Source: DASXHD01 sp036488725
GTDB lineage: Bacteria; Myxococcota_A; Polyangia; Polyangiales; Polyangiaceae
Assembly (NCBI GenBank): GCA_036488725.1
Contig: DASXHD010000010.1
Location: forward strand, 103,410 to 167,409
Direction of reading: 5' to 3'
Length of the DNA stretch: 64,000 nucleotides
The translations under genes were made by a program, and so were the position numbers. Below are positions 16,209 to 26,051 of this stretch, piece after piece. Numbering within the stretch: position 1 is the first letter of the stretch; every line of letters starts with the position of its first letter. The notes beneath the pieces were generated by a model. It had not been told where the DNA came from, made no database searches, and saw only the letters and a program-made list of their open reading frames with translations.

Positions 16209-17486
16209 ATGAAGCGTCCGCACGTGAAGACGAAGTCTCGCACCGTGCTCCATGCGGAGCAGCTCGACGATGCGTTCCGGACGATCGCCGAGGTGCTCGC
16301 GTCGTCGACGTCTCGTGACGAAGAGCTCCACCGACTCGTCGTCGAGAAGGCACGCGCGATCGCAGCGGGCGATTGCGCGGCGCTCGGTTTCGTCGGCGGC
16401 GAGGACGGATTCTTCGCGCGGTGGATGATCTCGAGCGCGCGGCATCCGGCACGCGTCATGCGCGCGCCCGCGGCCGACGGCGTCCTCCGCAACGTCCTCG
16501 AGGCGCGCCGTCCGATTCGGTTGAACGACTGCAGCGCGACGCGCGAGCTCGAACTTTTTCCGGCCGCACGATCGTTCGTCGGTGCGGCCTTGCGGCACGG
16601 CGAGGACACGCTCGGCGGCGTCTACGTCACGCGTACCGCCGACGACGTGCCTTTCACCGACGACGACGCGCTCGCGCTCCAGCGCTTCGCCGATCGCGCC
16701 GCACTCGTTCTTCGGCTCGCGCGTCACCGGCGAACGGCCGAGGAAGCCATTCACGCGCGCGACGTCGTCCTCGCGACCGTCTCGCACGATCTCGGCAATC
16801 CGCTCGGCAGCATTCTCATGTCGAGCGCGACGCTCTTACGCGACACGCCGGCCGTCGATCGCAGGCGAACGCGACCGCTTCTCGACGTCATCCGGCGCTC
16901 GGCCGAGCGCATGCGCCGACTCATCGACGATCTCATGACCGCCGCGACGCTCGAGTCCGGCAACTTCTCGGTCGCGCCAGAGGTCGTCGCGACGCGCCCG
17001 CTGCTCGAAGAGGCGGTGCGACTCTTTCGACCGCTCACCGATTCGAAATGTCAGACGCTCGAGATGAGCACGCGCGACGCGCTGCCCGACGTGCGCTGCG
17101 ATCGAGAACGGATCCTCCAGGTTTTGGCGAACCTCGTCGGCAACGCGATCAAATTTTCGCCGCGCGGCTCGCGGATTCGCATCGACGCATGGCTGCACGA
17201 CGGCGAGATCGTGATTTCGGTCGCCGACACCGGCCCCGGCATTCCGGCGGACGCGATGCCGCACATCTTCGATCGGCACTGGAAGGGTGGCAGCGATTCG
17301 CCGGGCGCGGGGCTCGGGCTCTACATCGTGCGTGAAATCGTGCGCGCGCACGGCGGCCGAGTTTGGGCCGAGAGCTCGCCGGGCGGCGCCACGTTTTCGT
17401 TCGCGCTCGCCGCGCAGCGCGAAGGTCCCGGCGTCGCCCGCGCGCGCGACGACCACGCGCCCGCGTGCGAGCGCTCGACGCAGTAG
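16209..17486 (+). CDS. GAF-domain sensor histidine kinase
   Basis: 425 aa, cytoplasmic (no signal or membrane segment). An N-terminal GAF domain (about residues 25-175) includes FVGAALRHGEDTLGGVYV. The HisKA dimerisation helix carries the phospho-accepting H193 in TVSHDLGNPLGS. The ATPase domain has the N box NLVGNAIKFSP, G1 ADTGPGIP, F box IFDRHW and G2 GAGLGLYIV. The tail after residue 400 is disordered. It should autophosphorylate on sensing a small molecule or redox signal. No response regulator is adjacent. A strong GGGAGGG ribosome binding site precedes the ATG. Confidence 0.93.
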   Translation: MKRPHVKTKSRTVLHAEQLDDAFRTIAEVLASSTSRDEELHRLVVEKARAIAAGDCAALGFVGGEDGFFARWMISSARHPARVMRAPAADGVLRNVLEARRPIRLNDCSATRELELFPAARSFVGAALRHGEDTLGGVYVTRTADDVPFTDDDALALQRFADRAALVLRLARHRRTAEEAIHARDVVLATVSHDLGNPLGSILMSSATLLRDTPAVDRRRTRPLLDVIRRSAERMRRLIDDLMTAATLESGNFSVAPEVVATRPLLEEAVRLFRPLTDSKCQTLEMSTRDALPDVRCDRERILQVLANLVGNAIKFSPRGSRIRIDAWLHDGEIVISVADTGPGIPADAMPHIFDRHWKGGSDSPGAGLGLYIVREIVRAHGGRVWAESSPGGATFSFALAAQREGPGVARARDDHAPACERSTQ

Positions 17487-17496
17487 AGATGGCGCC

Positions 17497-17777
17497 ATGA
17501 TTTTCGTCACCGGCGCGACCGGAAACATCGGTCATGAGCTCGTTCGTCTCCTCGAGGGCCGCCCCGTGCGCGCGCTCACGCGCGACGCTTCGAAAGCGAA
17601 AGCGTGACTCGGCGAGCACGTCGAGATCGTCGAGGGCGATCTCGCGCGCGCCGCGGACTTCGCGCACGCGCTCGACGGGCGGGGACGTGGTGACGACGCA
17701 CCTTCGCGACCGTGACCGGCCGCGAGCCGCGCTCGTTCGCCGACTGGGTCGCCGATCACCGTCACGTTCGCGTGACC
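17497..17777 (+). pseudogene. Relic of an NmrA-like NAD(P)-binding SDR
   Basis: The ATG at 17497 starts MIFVTGATGNIGHELVRLLE, an intact Rossmann dinucleotide-binding motif, then RPVRALTRDASKAKA and a TGA at 17605-17607. Beyond the stop the same frame still reads LGEHVEIVEGDLARAADF, the expected continuation. About 70 bases later another frame reads FATVTGREPRSFADWVADH, the typical C-terminal end of this family. So the gene has a premature stop, a frameshift and an internal deletion of most of the protein (an intact relative at 42172 has 282 aa). It cannot make a functional enzyme. Its end runs into the convergent membrane protein gene. Confidence 0.8.
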
Positions 17778-18080
17778 TCAGCTGTGGACGAGGACGAAGA
17801 CGCGAAACGCGATCCCGAGCAGCGCGACGCCGATCGCGATGGCCGCGGCCGCGGTGCCGACGTGACGGAGCCCACCGATCACGGCCGCGTCGGGATGGCT
17901 CAGCGTCCGAATGGCCGAGATCGCGACGCCGAGCGCGATGACGAGGAGAACGATCGCGACGATCGAAGCGAGCGGCACGACCGCAACCCCCGCGCCGCCG
18001 AATAGCGCGATCGCCGCCGAAATGACGGCGCGACCGGCCACGCGCTTCGTCGCTTCTTCGTCGAAGAATTCGTCGACCAC
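17778..18080 (-). CDS. Small integral membrane protein
   Basis: 100 aa from a GTG. After an acidic start (VDEFFDEEATKRV) there are about three hydrophobic helices: AVISAAIALFGGAGVAVVPL, ASIVAIVLLVIALGVAI and VGTAAAAIAIGVALLGIAF. No known motif. It is divergent from the STAS-like gene, 39 bases apart, and its 3' end abuts the SDR relic. Confidence 0.65.
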   Translation of the reverse strand: MVDEFFDEEATKRVAGRAVISAAIALFGGAGVAVVPLASIVAIVLLVIALGVAISAIRTLSHPDAAVIGGLRHVGTAAAAIAIGVALLGIAFRVFVLVHS

Positions 18081-18119
18081 GTCCGAAGTTTACGTAGCAA
18101 TCGGGTAGAATCACAGCTC

Positions 18120-18509
18120 ATGTCGCTGCCGGCCGTCACCATCGAGGCGAACGCCGGCATCGTCGTCATCCGCTTCGCCGGCGACATCGATCTCCAGACC
18201 TTCGTCGCCGGACGCGAGGCCCTCCAGAAGGAACCGGGCTGGTCGTCGCGCTACGTGCACGTCTTCGACTTCAGCGCGGTCACCGACATCGATTTGTCGA
18301 AAGACGCCATCGAAGCGCTCGCGACGGCACCGCCGGTCTTCGACAAAAGCGCGCCGCAGATCCTCGTGGTGCGCGACGGCTCGTTCGAGTTCGCGATCGC
18401 GCGCGCGTTCGCGGCGCTCGCGCGTGGCCGCCGCAGCGTTCACATCGTCGGCTCGCTCGACGAAGCACGGGCCGTCGTCCGCGCGCTCCGTCCCAGCTCG
18501 ACCTCGTAG
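18120..18509 (+). CDS. STAS/SpoIIAA-like protein
   Basis: 129 aa. Alternating strands and helices of the STAS type: IVVIRFAGDIDLQTFVAG, YVHVFDFSAVTDIDLSKDAI, QILVVRDGSFEFAIARAF, VHIVGSLDEARAVV. STAS proteins act as anti-anti-sigma factors or as sensors. The region where SpoIIAA carries its phosphorylated Ser/Thr reads DFSAVTDIDLSKDAI here, and I cannot assign the acceptor with confidence, so the mode of regulation is open. Surrounding genes encode two sensor kinases. Confidence 0.6.
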   Translation: MSLPAVTIEANAGIVVIRFAGDIDLQTFVAGREALQKEPGWSSRYVHVFDFSAVTDIDLSKDAIEALATAPPVFDKSAPQILVVRDGSFEFAIARAFAALARGRRSVHIVGSLDEARAVVRALRPSSTS

Positions 18510-18694
18510 CGCGACCCGCACCTCTACGGCGCCGATCGCGGCACGCTGATCGCCTTTTTGCGAACGCTCCGAGAGGTCGTTGCGCGGCGCGCGGCGACAA
18601 GCTAAGGTCCGCGCGTCACTGTTCCGAGCACCTGCAGTCTCGAGTCGTCGAGGTTAAGGCGCTGATGCCTCCCCGATTCTCCGGCTCGATTGGA

Positions 18695-18710
18695 TGGCAC
18701 GTAAAATTGC
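18695..18710 (+). promoter_or_regulatory. Sigma-54-like -24/-12 element with a spacer one base too long
   Basis: TGGCAC at 18695-18700 and TTGC at 18707-18710 match the two consensus halves, but six bases separate them instead of five. It lies 42 bases before the RRM gene. Spacing is strict for sigma-54, so this may be inactive. It sits in a 243-base gap (18510-18752) in which I see no gene. Confidence 0.25.
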
Positions 18711-18752
18711 TCAGGCCGCTTTCGTCGCGCTTCGGCGCATTCAGGTAAATCC

Positions 18753-20711
<1,959 letters not shown>

Positions 20712-20793
20712 TGCGCTCGTCGAAGCAAGAATCACGCGCCGCTCGAAACGCGACTCGGCCGCTCGAAGCGCGTGGCAGGTTGGCGCCGCCGTG

Positions 20794-21708
20794 TCAGTTC
20801 GGGTTGATGACTCCGCCGCCGTCGGCGCAGCCGTTCGCCGATTGCTCGATCGCCGCGAGCGCTTCGACGAAACCTTGCGGGTTGCCGTCGCCGACGTTCC
20901 AATGGCGGCACGGGGCCGGCGTCGAGCCACACGCGTTCGTGAGGCTGCCGACGGTGGAATCGTGGAGCGGCGCGTTGCCGCCCTGCGCGATCGCCTCGAG
21001 GTTGGAGTCGGTCGCGCCGGTCATGCCGATCACGTAGGTGCGGATCGTCGTCGCCGCGTAGTGCGCCTGCAGGAGGCCCGACAGATGCTGCAAGTTGGTG
21101 TCGCACTCGGTCGGATCGCCGTCGGTGACGAGGATGCCGATCGTCACGCGCCCGCCGCGACGGTTGTTCGACGTGTAGCCGGTGAGGCCGCGGATGGCCG
21201 CTTCGGTCGGCGTGCTGCCGTTCGCGTTTTGCGCGTTGAGCGTCGAGTCGAAGGCGTTGGTCGGAAGCGTCACGAACGGCGGAGGCGTCGTCGGGATGAC
21301 CGGCTTGTCGTACGGCGAGCCCGTCGAGCACGCCGAATTCGGATCGCTCTGCGACGGGAAGAACTGAAGCGCCGCCGCGTTGCCCGCCGCGTTCGGCGAA
21401 TTGAAATAGCCCGAGAGCGCGTTGATCGCGTGACACCACTTGGAGTTGGTGGTGCCGCCGATGTTGCAGTCGTTGCCCATGCTGCCGGATCGATCCTGCA
21501 TGATGTACATGTCGACCGGCGCGTAGCAGCTGCCGCCGTCGCCGGTCGTCCCATCGCCGCCGCTCCCCGAATCGAGATTGCCGAACGGGCTGTCTGCGTT
21601 GGTGGTGCCGTCGTTCGAGCCGCCGCTGTCGGGGTTTCCGTTGCTGTCGTCGTTGGTGCCGCACGCGACGAGGGCGACGAGGATCGAGCAAGCTGCGAGG
21701 AGTCTCAT
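20794..21708 (-). CDS. VWA-domain lipoprotein
   Basis: 304 aa. Signal MRLLAACSILVALVAC with lipobox, then an Asn/Asp/Gly/Ser linker. The von Willebrand A-like domain starts at VDMYIMQDRSGSMG, which supplies the MIDAS metal site D-x-S-x-S; the later ligands are TPTEAAIRGL and ILVTDGDPTEC. Extra cysteines near the ends suggest disulphides. It should bind a protein ligand through a divalent cation at the cell surface. Proteins of this type are common in Polyangiales; the partner is unknown. Confidence 0.8.
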   Translation of the reverse strand: MRLLAACSILVALVACGTNDDSNGNPDSGGSNDGTTNADSPFGNLDSGSGGDGTTGDGGSCYAPVDMYIMQDRSGSMGNDCNIGGTTNSKWCHAINALSGYFNSPNAAGNAAALQFFPSQSDPNSACSTGSPYDKPVIPTTPPPFVTLPTNAFDSTLNAQNANGSTPTEAAIRGLTGYTSNNRRGGRVTIGILVTDGDPTECDTNLQHLSGLLQAHYAATTIRTYVIGMTGATDSNLEAIAQGGNAPLHDSTVGSLTNACGSTPAPCRHWNVGDGNPQGFVEALAAIEQSANGCADGGGVINPN

Positions 21709-21865
21709 TCGTCGATTATACGCGATCGCACAGTCGTTCGCGCGTTTCGGTCGGTGCATGTAGGCGCCGGCTGACGACGATGTCGCGCCTGGCACGCTTC
21801 GGCATTGCCGTCGCGAGTCGGATCGCGAAGATGCGCCCGGCACGTCGCGTGCGATCGCGGCGCGC

Positions 21866-23992
21866 ATGCGCGTGAGTCTGCGCGCCTGGAAGCAACATCC
21901 CGCACGCTGGGACGTCGCAGCCGCGGCGCTTTTCACGGTCGTGTCGCTCGTCGTCTACGCGATCGCGTCGGACCACAGACCGGGATCCGACGGGCACTAC
22001 TCGTGGCTCTATGCGCGATCGCTCGCGTACGATCACGACCTCGACTTCACCAACGACTACGCGCGATGCGGTGACCCGTTCGGCATCGGCATCCCGACGC
22101 CCGCGCATCGGCCGGCGAATTTTTTCTACATCGGTCCGGCGGTTTTTTGGACACCGGTCGTCTGGGTGCTCAAGCACCTCATCGCGAGCCGATCGGAGGC
22201 GTGCTCGGGGACGATTCCGGCGCTGACGCTCGCGATGTCGAGCTTGGCCGGCGGCGCCGTCGTGCTCGCGACGAGCGCGGTCGTCCGGCGGTTCGTCGAG
22301 GCGCGCATCGCGGCGTTCTCGACACTGCTCGTCACGCTCGGCGGCCACCTCCTCTACTTCAGCGCGATGAACGCGAGCTATTCGCACGTGTACGACGCGA
22401 TGTGCGTGGCGGCGTTTCTCTTTTACGTGACGCGCGTGCGGGAGGACCCCGGGCGGAGGCGACTGTGGATTGTCGCCGGCGTGTGCCTGGGGCTCGCGAT
22501 TTTGCAGCGCTCGATCGACGTCGTCTTCTTCGCGGTGGCCGCCGCCGCGCTCGCGGATCGAGCGGTGCGCGCTGCGATCGTGATCGGCGCCGTCGCGTTC
22601 GTGACCGGCGTCGTCCCGCTCCTCGCGGCCAACCGTGCGATCTACGGCGTTTGGGCGGTCTACACGCACGGCCCTCACTTCATTCATTACGCGCACGCGC
22701 ATCCGATCTTGCTCGTGTTCGACCAGCGCGGCGGTGTCTTCGCGTGGGCGCCTCTCTTGTGGCTCACGGTGCCGGGCGCGCTCATGCTCGCGTGGCGGTG
22801 CGACGCGCGCTGGCTCTACGTCCCGCTCGTCCTCTGCGGCGCGTTCGAGCTCTACGTGTCGTCGGCCGCGCTCGATTGGGAGGGCGGACGCCGCTTGACG
22901 AACCTCACGCCGCTCGGCGCGCTCTCGCTCGCGGTGCTCGTCACGCCGATCGCGCGATGGCTTCGCCGAGACCGCGACCGCCTGGCGTACGCCCTCGGCG
23001 CGGCGGCCGTCGCGGCGGTGACTTGGGCCAATGCGAGCGTGTGCGTCGGGTACCGCGCCCAGCGCATTCCCTGGGACCGGCCCGTCGGCTTGGGCGGACG
23101 CTTCGGCGAAGGGCAAGCGGCCGCGCTCGACACCGCGGAGAAGTCCATTGGTCCGCTCACCGCGCTGCCGGCGGCATGGATATTCGCGGCGCGCTATGGG
23201 CTTCCGCCAGTCGCGTTCGGATGGGCGGTCCATCCGCAGTGGTACCAGCGAAGCCACCAGACGCTCGAGTACACGGCGGACGATTTCTCGTTCACGACCG
23301 ACGAGGGTCGGTTGCTCTCGCGAGGGCTTCGCGTCGACCCCGAGCACGCGGACCGCGGCGCGTGCTTCGTCGGGCGTCACGCGTCCGTCGTGCTTTCACT
23401 TCAGTGGCCGGTCGTGACGCGCACGCGCATCTCGTACGCCGCCAAGCGAGCGACCGCGCTCACTGTGGATTCGCGCTCGTTCTTCGGACACCGCTCGGCG
23501 TGGGAGCGCGTGAAGCTCCAGGCAGGCGAAAACCACGAGGCGTACTTCGACGTGCCGCCGGGAGCGCTCGACTCGGGCGTGAACGAAATCGAGCTCGACA
23601 CAGCCGACGACGGCGTGTGCCTCTTCGCGATGGAATGGGCGGACGACACGCGTTACCCGTCATCGGCAGAGTCGCAGGCGAGCTTTCCCGTGATGATCTG
23701 GCACGCGCGTTCGCCTCACGGCTCGCGGGCCGAGGTGCTGGCGCGGCTCGGCCTCGTCGCGTCGTCGCATCGTTTCCGCGACACGGTCGTCGACGTCCAG
23801 CAGCACGCCTCGAAGCTCACGATGCGAACCGGAAAGATCGACAGCCGAGGCGCCGTCACGTGGACGGCGTCGTACGATTACGACGACGGACGACATCCGG
23901 AGATCGCGATCGACCCCGCGACCGGACACGGCGTCGAGATGCACGACGGCGACGGCGGCGTCTGGACGCACGAAGTCGACGTCTTGCCGTGA
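21866..23992 (+). CDS. GT-C fold membrane glycosyltransferase-like protein
   Basis: 708 aa. A first helix (AAAALFTVVSLVVYAIAS) is followed by an outside loop with acidic residues, PGSDGHYSWLYARSLAYD and DLDFTND, as in the catalytic loop 1 of ArnT/PMT-type transferases. About ten more hydrophobic segments run to residue 400 (for example PALTLAMSSLAGGAVVLATS and LWLTVPGALMLAW). The last 300 residues are soluble and presumably periplasmic, with beta-rich blocks. Such enzymes move sugars from polyprenyl-phosphate donors to proteins or lipids. The donor and acceptor cannot be told. It stands alone, convergent with the S74 lipoprotein gene (3-base gap). Confidence 0.72.
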   Translation: MRVSLRAWKQHPARWDVAAAALFTVVSLVVYAIASDHRPGSDGHYSWLYARSLAYDHDLDFTNDYARCGDPFGIGIPTPAHRPANFFYIGPAVFWTPVVWVLKHLIASRSEACSGTIPALTLAMSSLAGGAVVLATSAVVRRFVEARIAAFSTLLVTLGGHLLYFSAMNASYSHVYDAMCVAAFLFYVTRVREDPGRRRLWIVAGVCLGLAILQRSIDVVFFAVAAAALADRAVRAAIVIGAVAFVTGVVPLLAANRAIYGVWAVYTHGPHFIHYAHAHPILLVFDQRGGVFAWAPLLWLTVPGALMLAWRCDARWLYVPLVLCGAFELYVSSAALDWEGGRRLTNLTPLGALSLAVLVTPIARWLRRDRDRLAYALGAAAVAAVTWANASVCVGYRAQRIPWDRPVGLGGRFGEGQAAALDTAEKSIGPLTALPAAWIFAARYGLPPVAFGWAVHPQWYQRSHQTLEYTADDFSFTTDEGRLLSRGLRVDPEHADRGACFVGRHASVVLSLQWPVVTRTRISYAAKRATALTVDSRSFFGHRSAWERVKLQAGENHEAYFDVPPGALDSGVNEIELDTADDGVCLFAMEWADDTRYPSSAESQASFPVMIWHARSPHGSRAEVLARLGLVASSHRFRDTVVDVQQHASKLTMRTGKIDSRGAVTWTASYDYDDGRHPEIAIDPATGHGVEMHDGDGGVWTHEVDVLP

Positions 23993-23995
23993 CGG

Positions 23996-24709
23996 TTACC
24001 GGCAGGCGCCGCGCAGATCGTCGACTTGCGTGCGGAGCGCGTCGATTTGTTTTTGTTGCTCCTGCACGGTCGCGAGGAGCATCGACGTGTATCCGTAGAG
24101 GTCGACGTGCGTGCCGTCGCTGGCGACCGCGGGGCTCGACGGCGGTTGATCGTCGATGATGAACCCGAGGTGCCGCTGCTGCGACTCGGGCTCGGTCTTG
24201 TAGCGATAACGCGCGAGCGGCACTTCGAGCGTTTGCCGTGCGAGGTCTTCGCGTTCGTTCTCGGTGACGTAATCGATGTCTTTCTTGAAGGCGCGGCGCG
24301 AAATCGTCCCGTTGTTGCAAATGAGGTAGTCGCTCCCTGCGGTGCACGTGTCGATCGCGTTCCCCGCGCAGAAGCAGTCCTTCATGCAGTCGCACGTCGC
24401 CGTGCCGTTGCACGCCGCAGGAATCGGCGTGCAGCCGAGATCGTGCTCCTGCGGGCCGCTCGCTTTCAAACAATACGTGCCGGACGGGCACGGCGTCGCG
24501 CACGTCGTGTCGGGCGGCGTGCACGCGGCCGCGTCCACTCCGACGACGTCGGCGGTCGCGTCCGACGCGCTGCCGTCCGCTCCCGCTTCGGTGCTCGAAT
24601 CGGATTTCGTCGCGTCCGCTGCGGCGTCCGCCCCGCCGTCGATGTCGGTCGTCGTTCCACCGCAGGCGACGATGATCGCCGCGAACCAAGCAAAGGAAAG
24701 AATACGCAT
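23996..24709 (-). CDS. Lipoprotein with C-terminal S74-type intramolecular chaperone domain
   Basis: 237 aa. Strong AAGGAAGGA ribosome binding site, signal MRILSFAWFAAIIVAC, an Asp/Ala/Ser linker, then a Cys-rich segment (CTPPDTTCATPCPSGTYC to AICNN-like turns, about residues 65-140). The end, from RRAFKKDIDYVTENEREDL on, shows the layout of peptidase S74 chaperone domains of phage tail fibres: KKDI, a V-P-L-A-R-Y-R-Y strand, RHLGFIIDDQ, a YGYTSML helix and a terminal coiled coil QEQQKQIDALRTQVDDL. In fibres this domain drives trimer assembly and may be cleaved. Here it is attached to a bacterial lipoprotein. It is 20 bases downstream of the PAS-GAF gene on the same strand. Confidence 0.75.
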   Translation of the reverse strand: MRILSFAWFAAIIVACGGTTTDIDGGADAAADATKSDSSTEAGADGSASDATADVVGVDAAACTPPDTTCATPCPSGTYCLKASGPQEHDLGCTPIPAACNGTATCDCMKDCFCAGNAIDTCTAGSDYLICNNGTISRRAFKKDIDYVTENEREDLARQTLEVPLARYRYKTEPESQQRHLGFIIDDQPPSSPAVASDGTHVDLYGYTSMLLATVQEQQKQIDALRTQVDDLRGACR

Positions 24710-24729
24710 GTCCTTCCTTATACGTGGTT

Positions 24730-25908
24730 TCAGCCGTCGCCGCCGTCGCTTTGCTCTTCCGCCCGCGGGGCCCGGAGCCAAACGCACGATAGGTCCTTCA
24801 ATGCGTTGCGCGCGTTCGCGGCTTCGGTCGTGCCCATGCCGGCGATGAGCGAGTCGAGCGCGCTCGTGAAGTCCGGCGTGAGCATGCCGCGCATTTGCTC
24901 GCACGCGGCGACCGCGTTGCGCGCGCGCTCGAGCGCCATCGCCTTCTCGAGGGCGTACGCTGCGGGCCGGGCGATCTCTTGCGCCAGCTCGAAATCGGCG
25001 AGCGCATAGCCACGACCGGACGGGCCCATCACCGCGCCGACGAGCCCGGTGCCGCGACCTCCCGCGACGAGCGGCACGACGACGACCGCGCACGCGCCGA
25101 TCGTCTTTTCGCATTCTCCCCCGAGCGCACCCGCGCTCGTCGGCTCGTAGATCGGCGTCAGCGTCTCGAGCAAGCGGCGACCGTATCTTTGCCAGGGATC
25201 GCTCGCTGCGTGACGGCGCAGCGCGGCGCGAACCTGTGCGCTCGCGCCGCCGGTCTCCACGCGCTCGAGCGTGCCGTCGTCCGCGAGGAGATCGACGAAG
25301 CAAACGTCAGCGAGGCGCGGTCGATACGCGCGAACGATCGCCGCGAGCGTCGAGCGCAGATCCATCGCGGCCGCGACCTCTTCGTCGGCTTCCGCCAAGT
25401 AGCGCAGCTCGTCGCGCTCCTGGCGGCTTCGTGTGATGTCGGCGAACGTCGCGCCGCAGAGCACGTCTTCTTCGTCGCCGAGAGGCGTCGTCGCCATGCG
25501 AAGCCAAGCGTCCCGACCGCGCATGCGCACGTGGAGGTCGACGCTCGCGCGCTTGCGCTCGAAGAAGCTTCGCGTGACGTGGTCCTCGAACGGCTGCTTC
25601 TCGACGAACGACATGATGTGCGTGAGCGGCACGCCGACGAGCGCGTCGGCGGCGCGTTGGAAGAGCATCGCCGCGGCGACGTTGGCCGCGAGCACCGTCG
25701 CTTTCTGATCGAGCACGACGTAAGGGATCGGCGCTTCGCGAAAGAGATCGAGAAATCGATCGCGCTCGCCGGCGACGGCGCGTTCCGCGGCGCGCAACCG
25801 TGCAAGCTCTTCGCGCTCGGCTGGGCTCGGTCCATCGAGCGCCACCAGCGCGTTGATCAAATCACCACGCGACATACTCTCGTATCGTGCCCGACGACTC
25901 TCGTGCAT
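24730..25908 (-). CDS. PAS-GAF signalling protein without a recognisable output domain
   Basis: 392 aa from the ATG at 25908, which has a purine-rich AGGGGG before it. A charged coiled-coil helix (about 25-60) leads to a PAS domain (FLDLFREAPIPYVVLDQKAT to ATFADITRSRQERDEL) and then a GAF domain (about 190-350, with GACAVVVVPLVAGGRGTGLV). The last 45 residues are helical (NAVAACEQMRGMLTPDF) where a HisKA helix might sit, but no H-(E/D)-x-x-x-P and no ATPase domain follow. It may be a sensory adaptor or a truncated kinase. It is probably co-transcribed with the S74 lipoprotein. Confidence 0.75.
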   Translation of the reverse strand: MHESRRARYESMSRGDLINALVALDGPSPAEREELARLRAAERAVAGERDRFLDLFREAPIPYVVLDQKATVLAANVAAAMLFQRAADALVGVPLTHIMSFVEKQPFEDHVTRSFFERKRASVDLHVRMRGRDAWLRMATTPLGDEEDVLCGATFADITRSRQERDELRYLAEADEEVAAAMDLRSTLAAIVRAYRPRLADVCFVDLLADDGTLERVETGGASAQVRAALRRHAASDPWQRYGRRLLETLTPIYEPTSAGALGGECEKTIGACAVVVVPLVAGGRGTGLVGAVMGPSGRGYALADFELAQEIARPAAYALEKAMALERARNAVAACEQMRGMLTPDFTSALDSLIAGMGTTEAANARNALKDLSCVWLRAPRAEEQSDGGDG

Positions 25909-26051
25909 CTCGAGCCCCCTTTTTTTAAATACGTTGGTGCTGCGTTTTTTGCGACTGCCTGTACGGCTCAGCCGCTTTAGCGCGAGCAACGGTGGGAGCA
26001 AGAGTGTTTAGTCGATGTAAACGCGTTTAAATTGGCACGGTCAGTTTCGGG

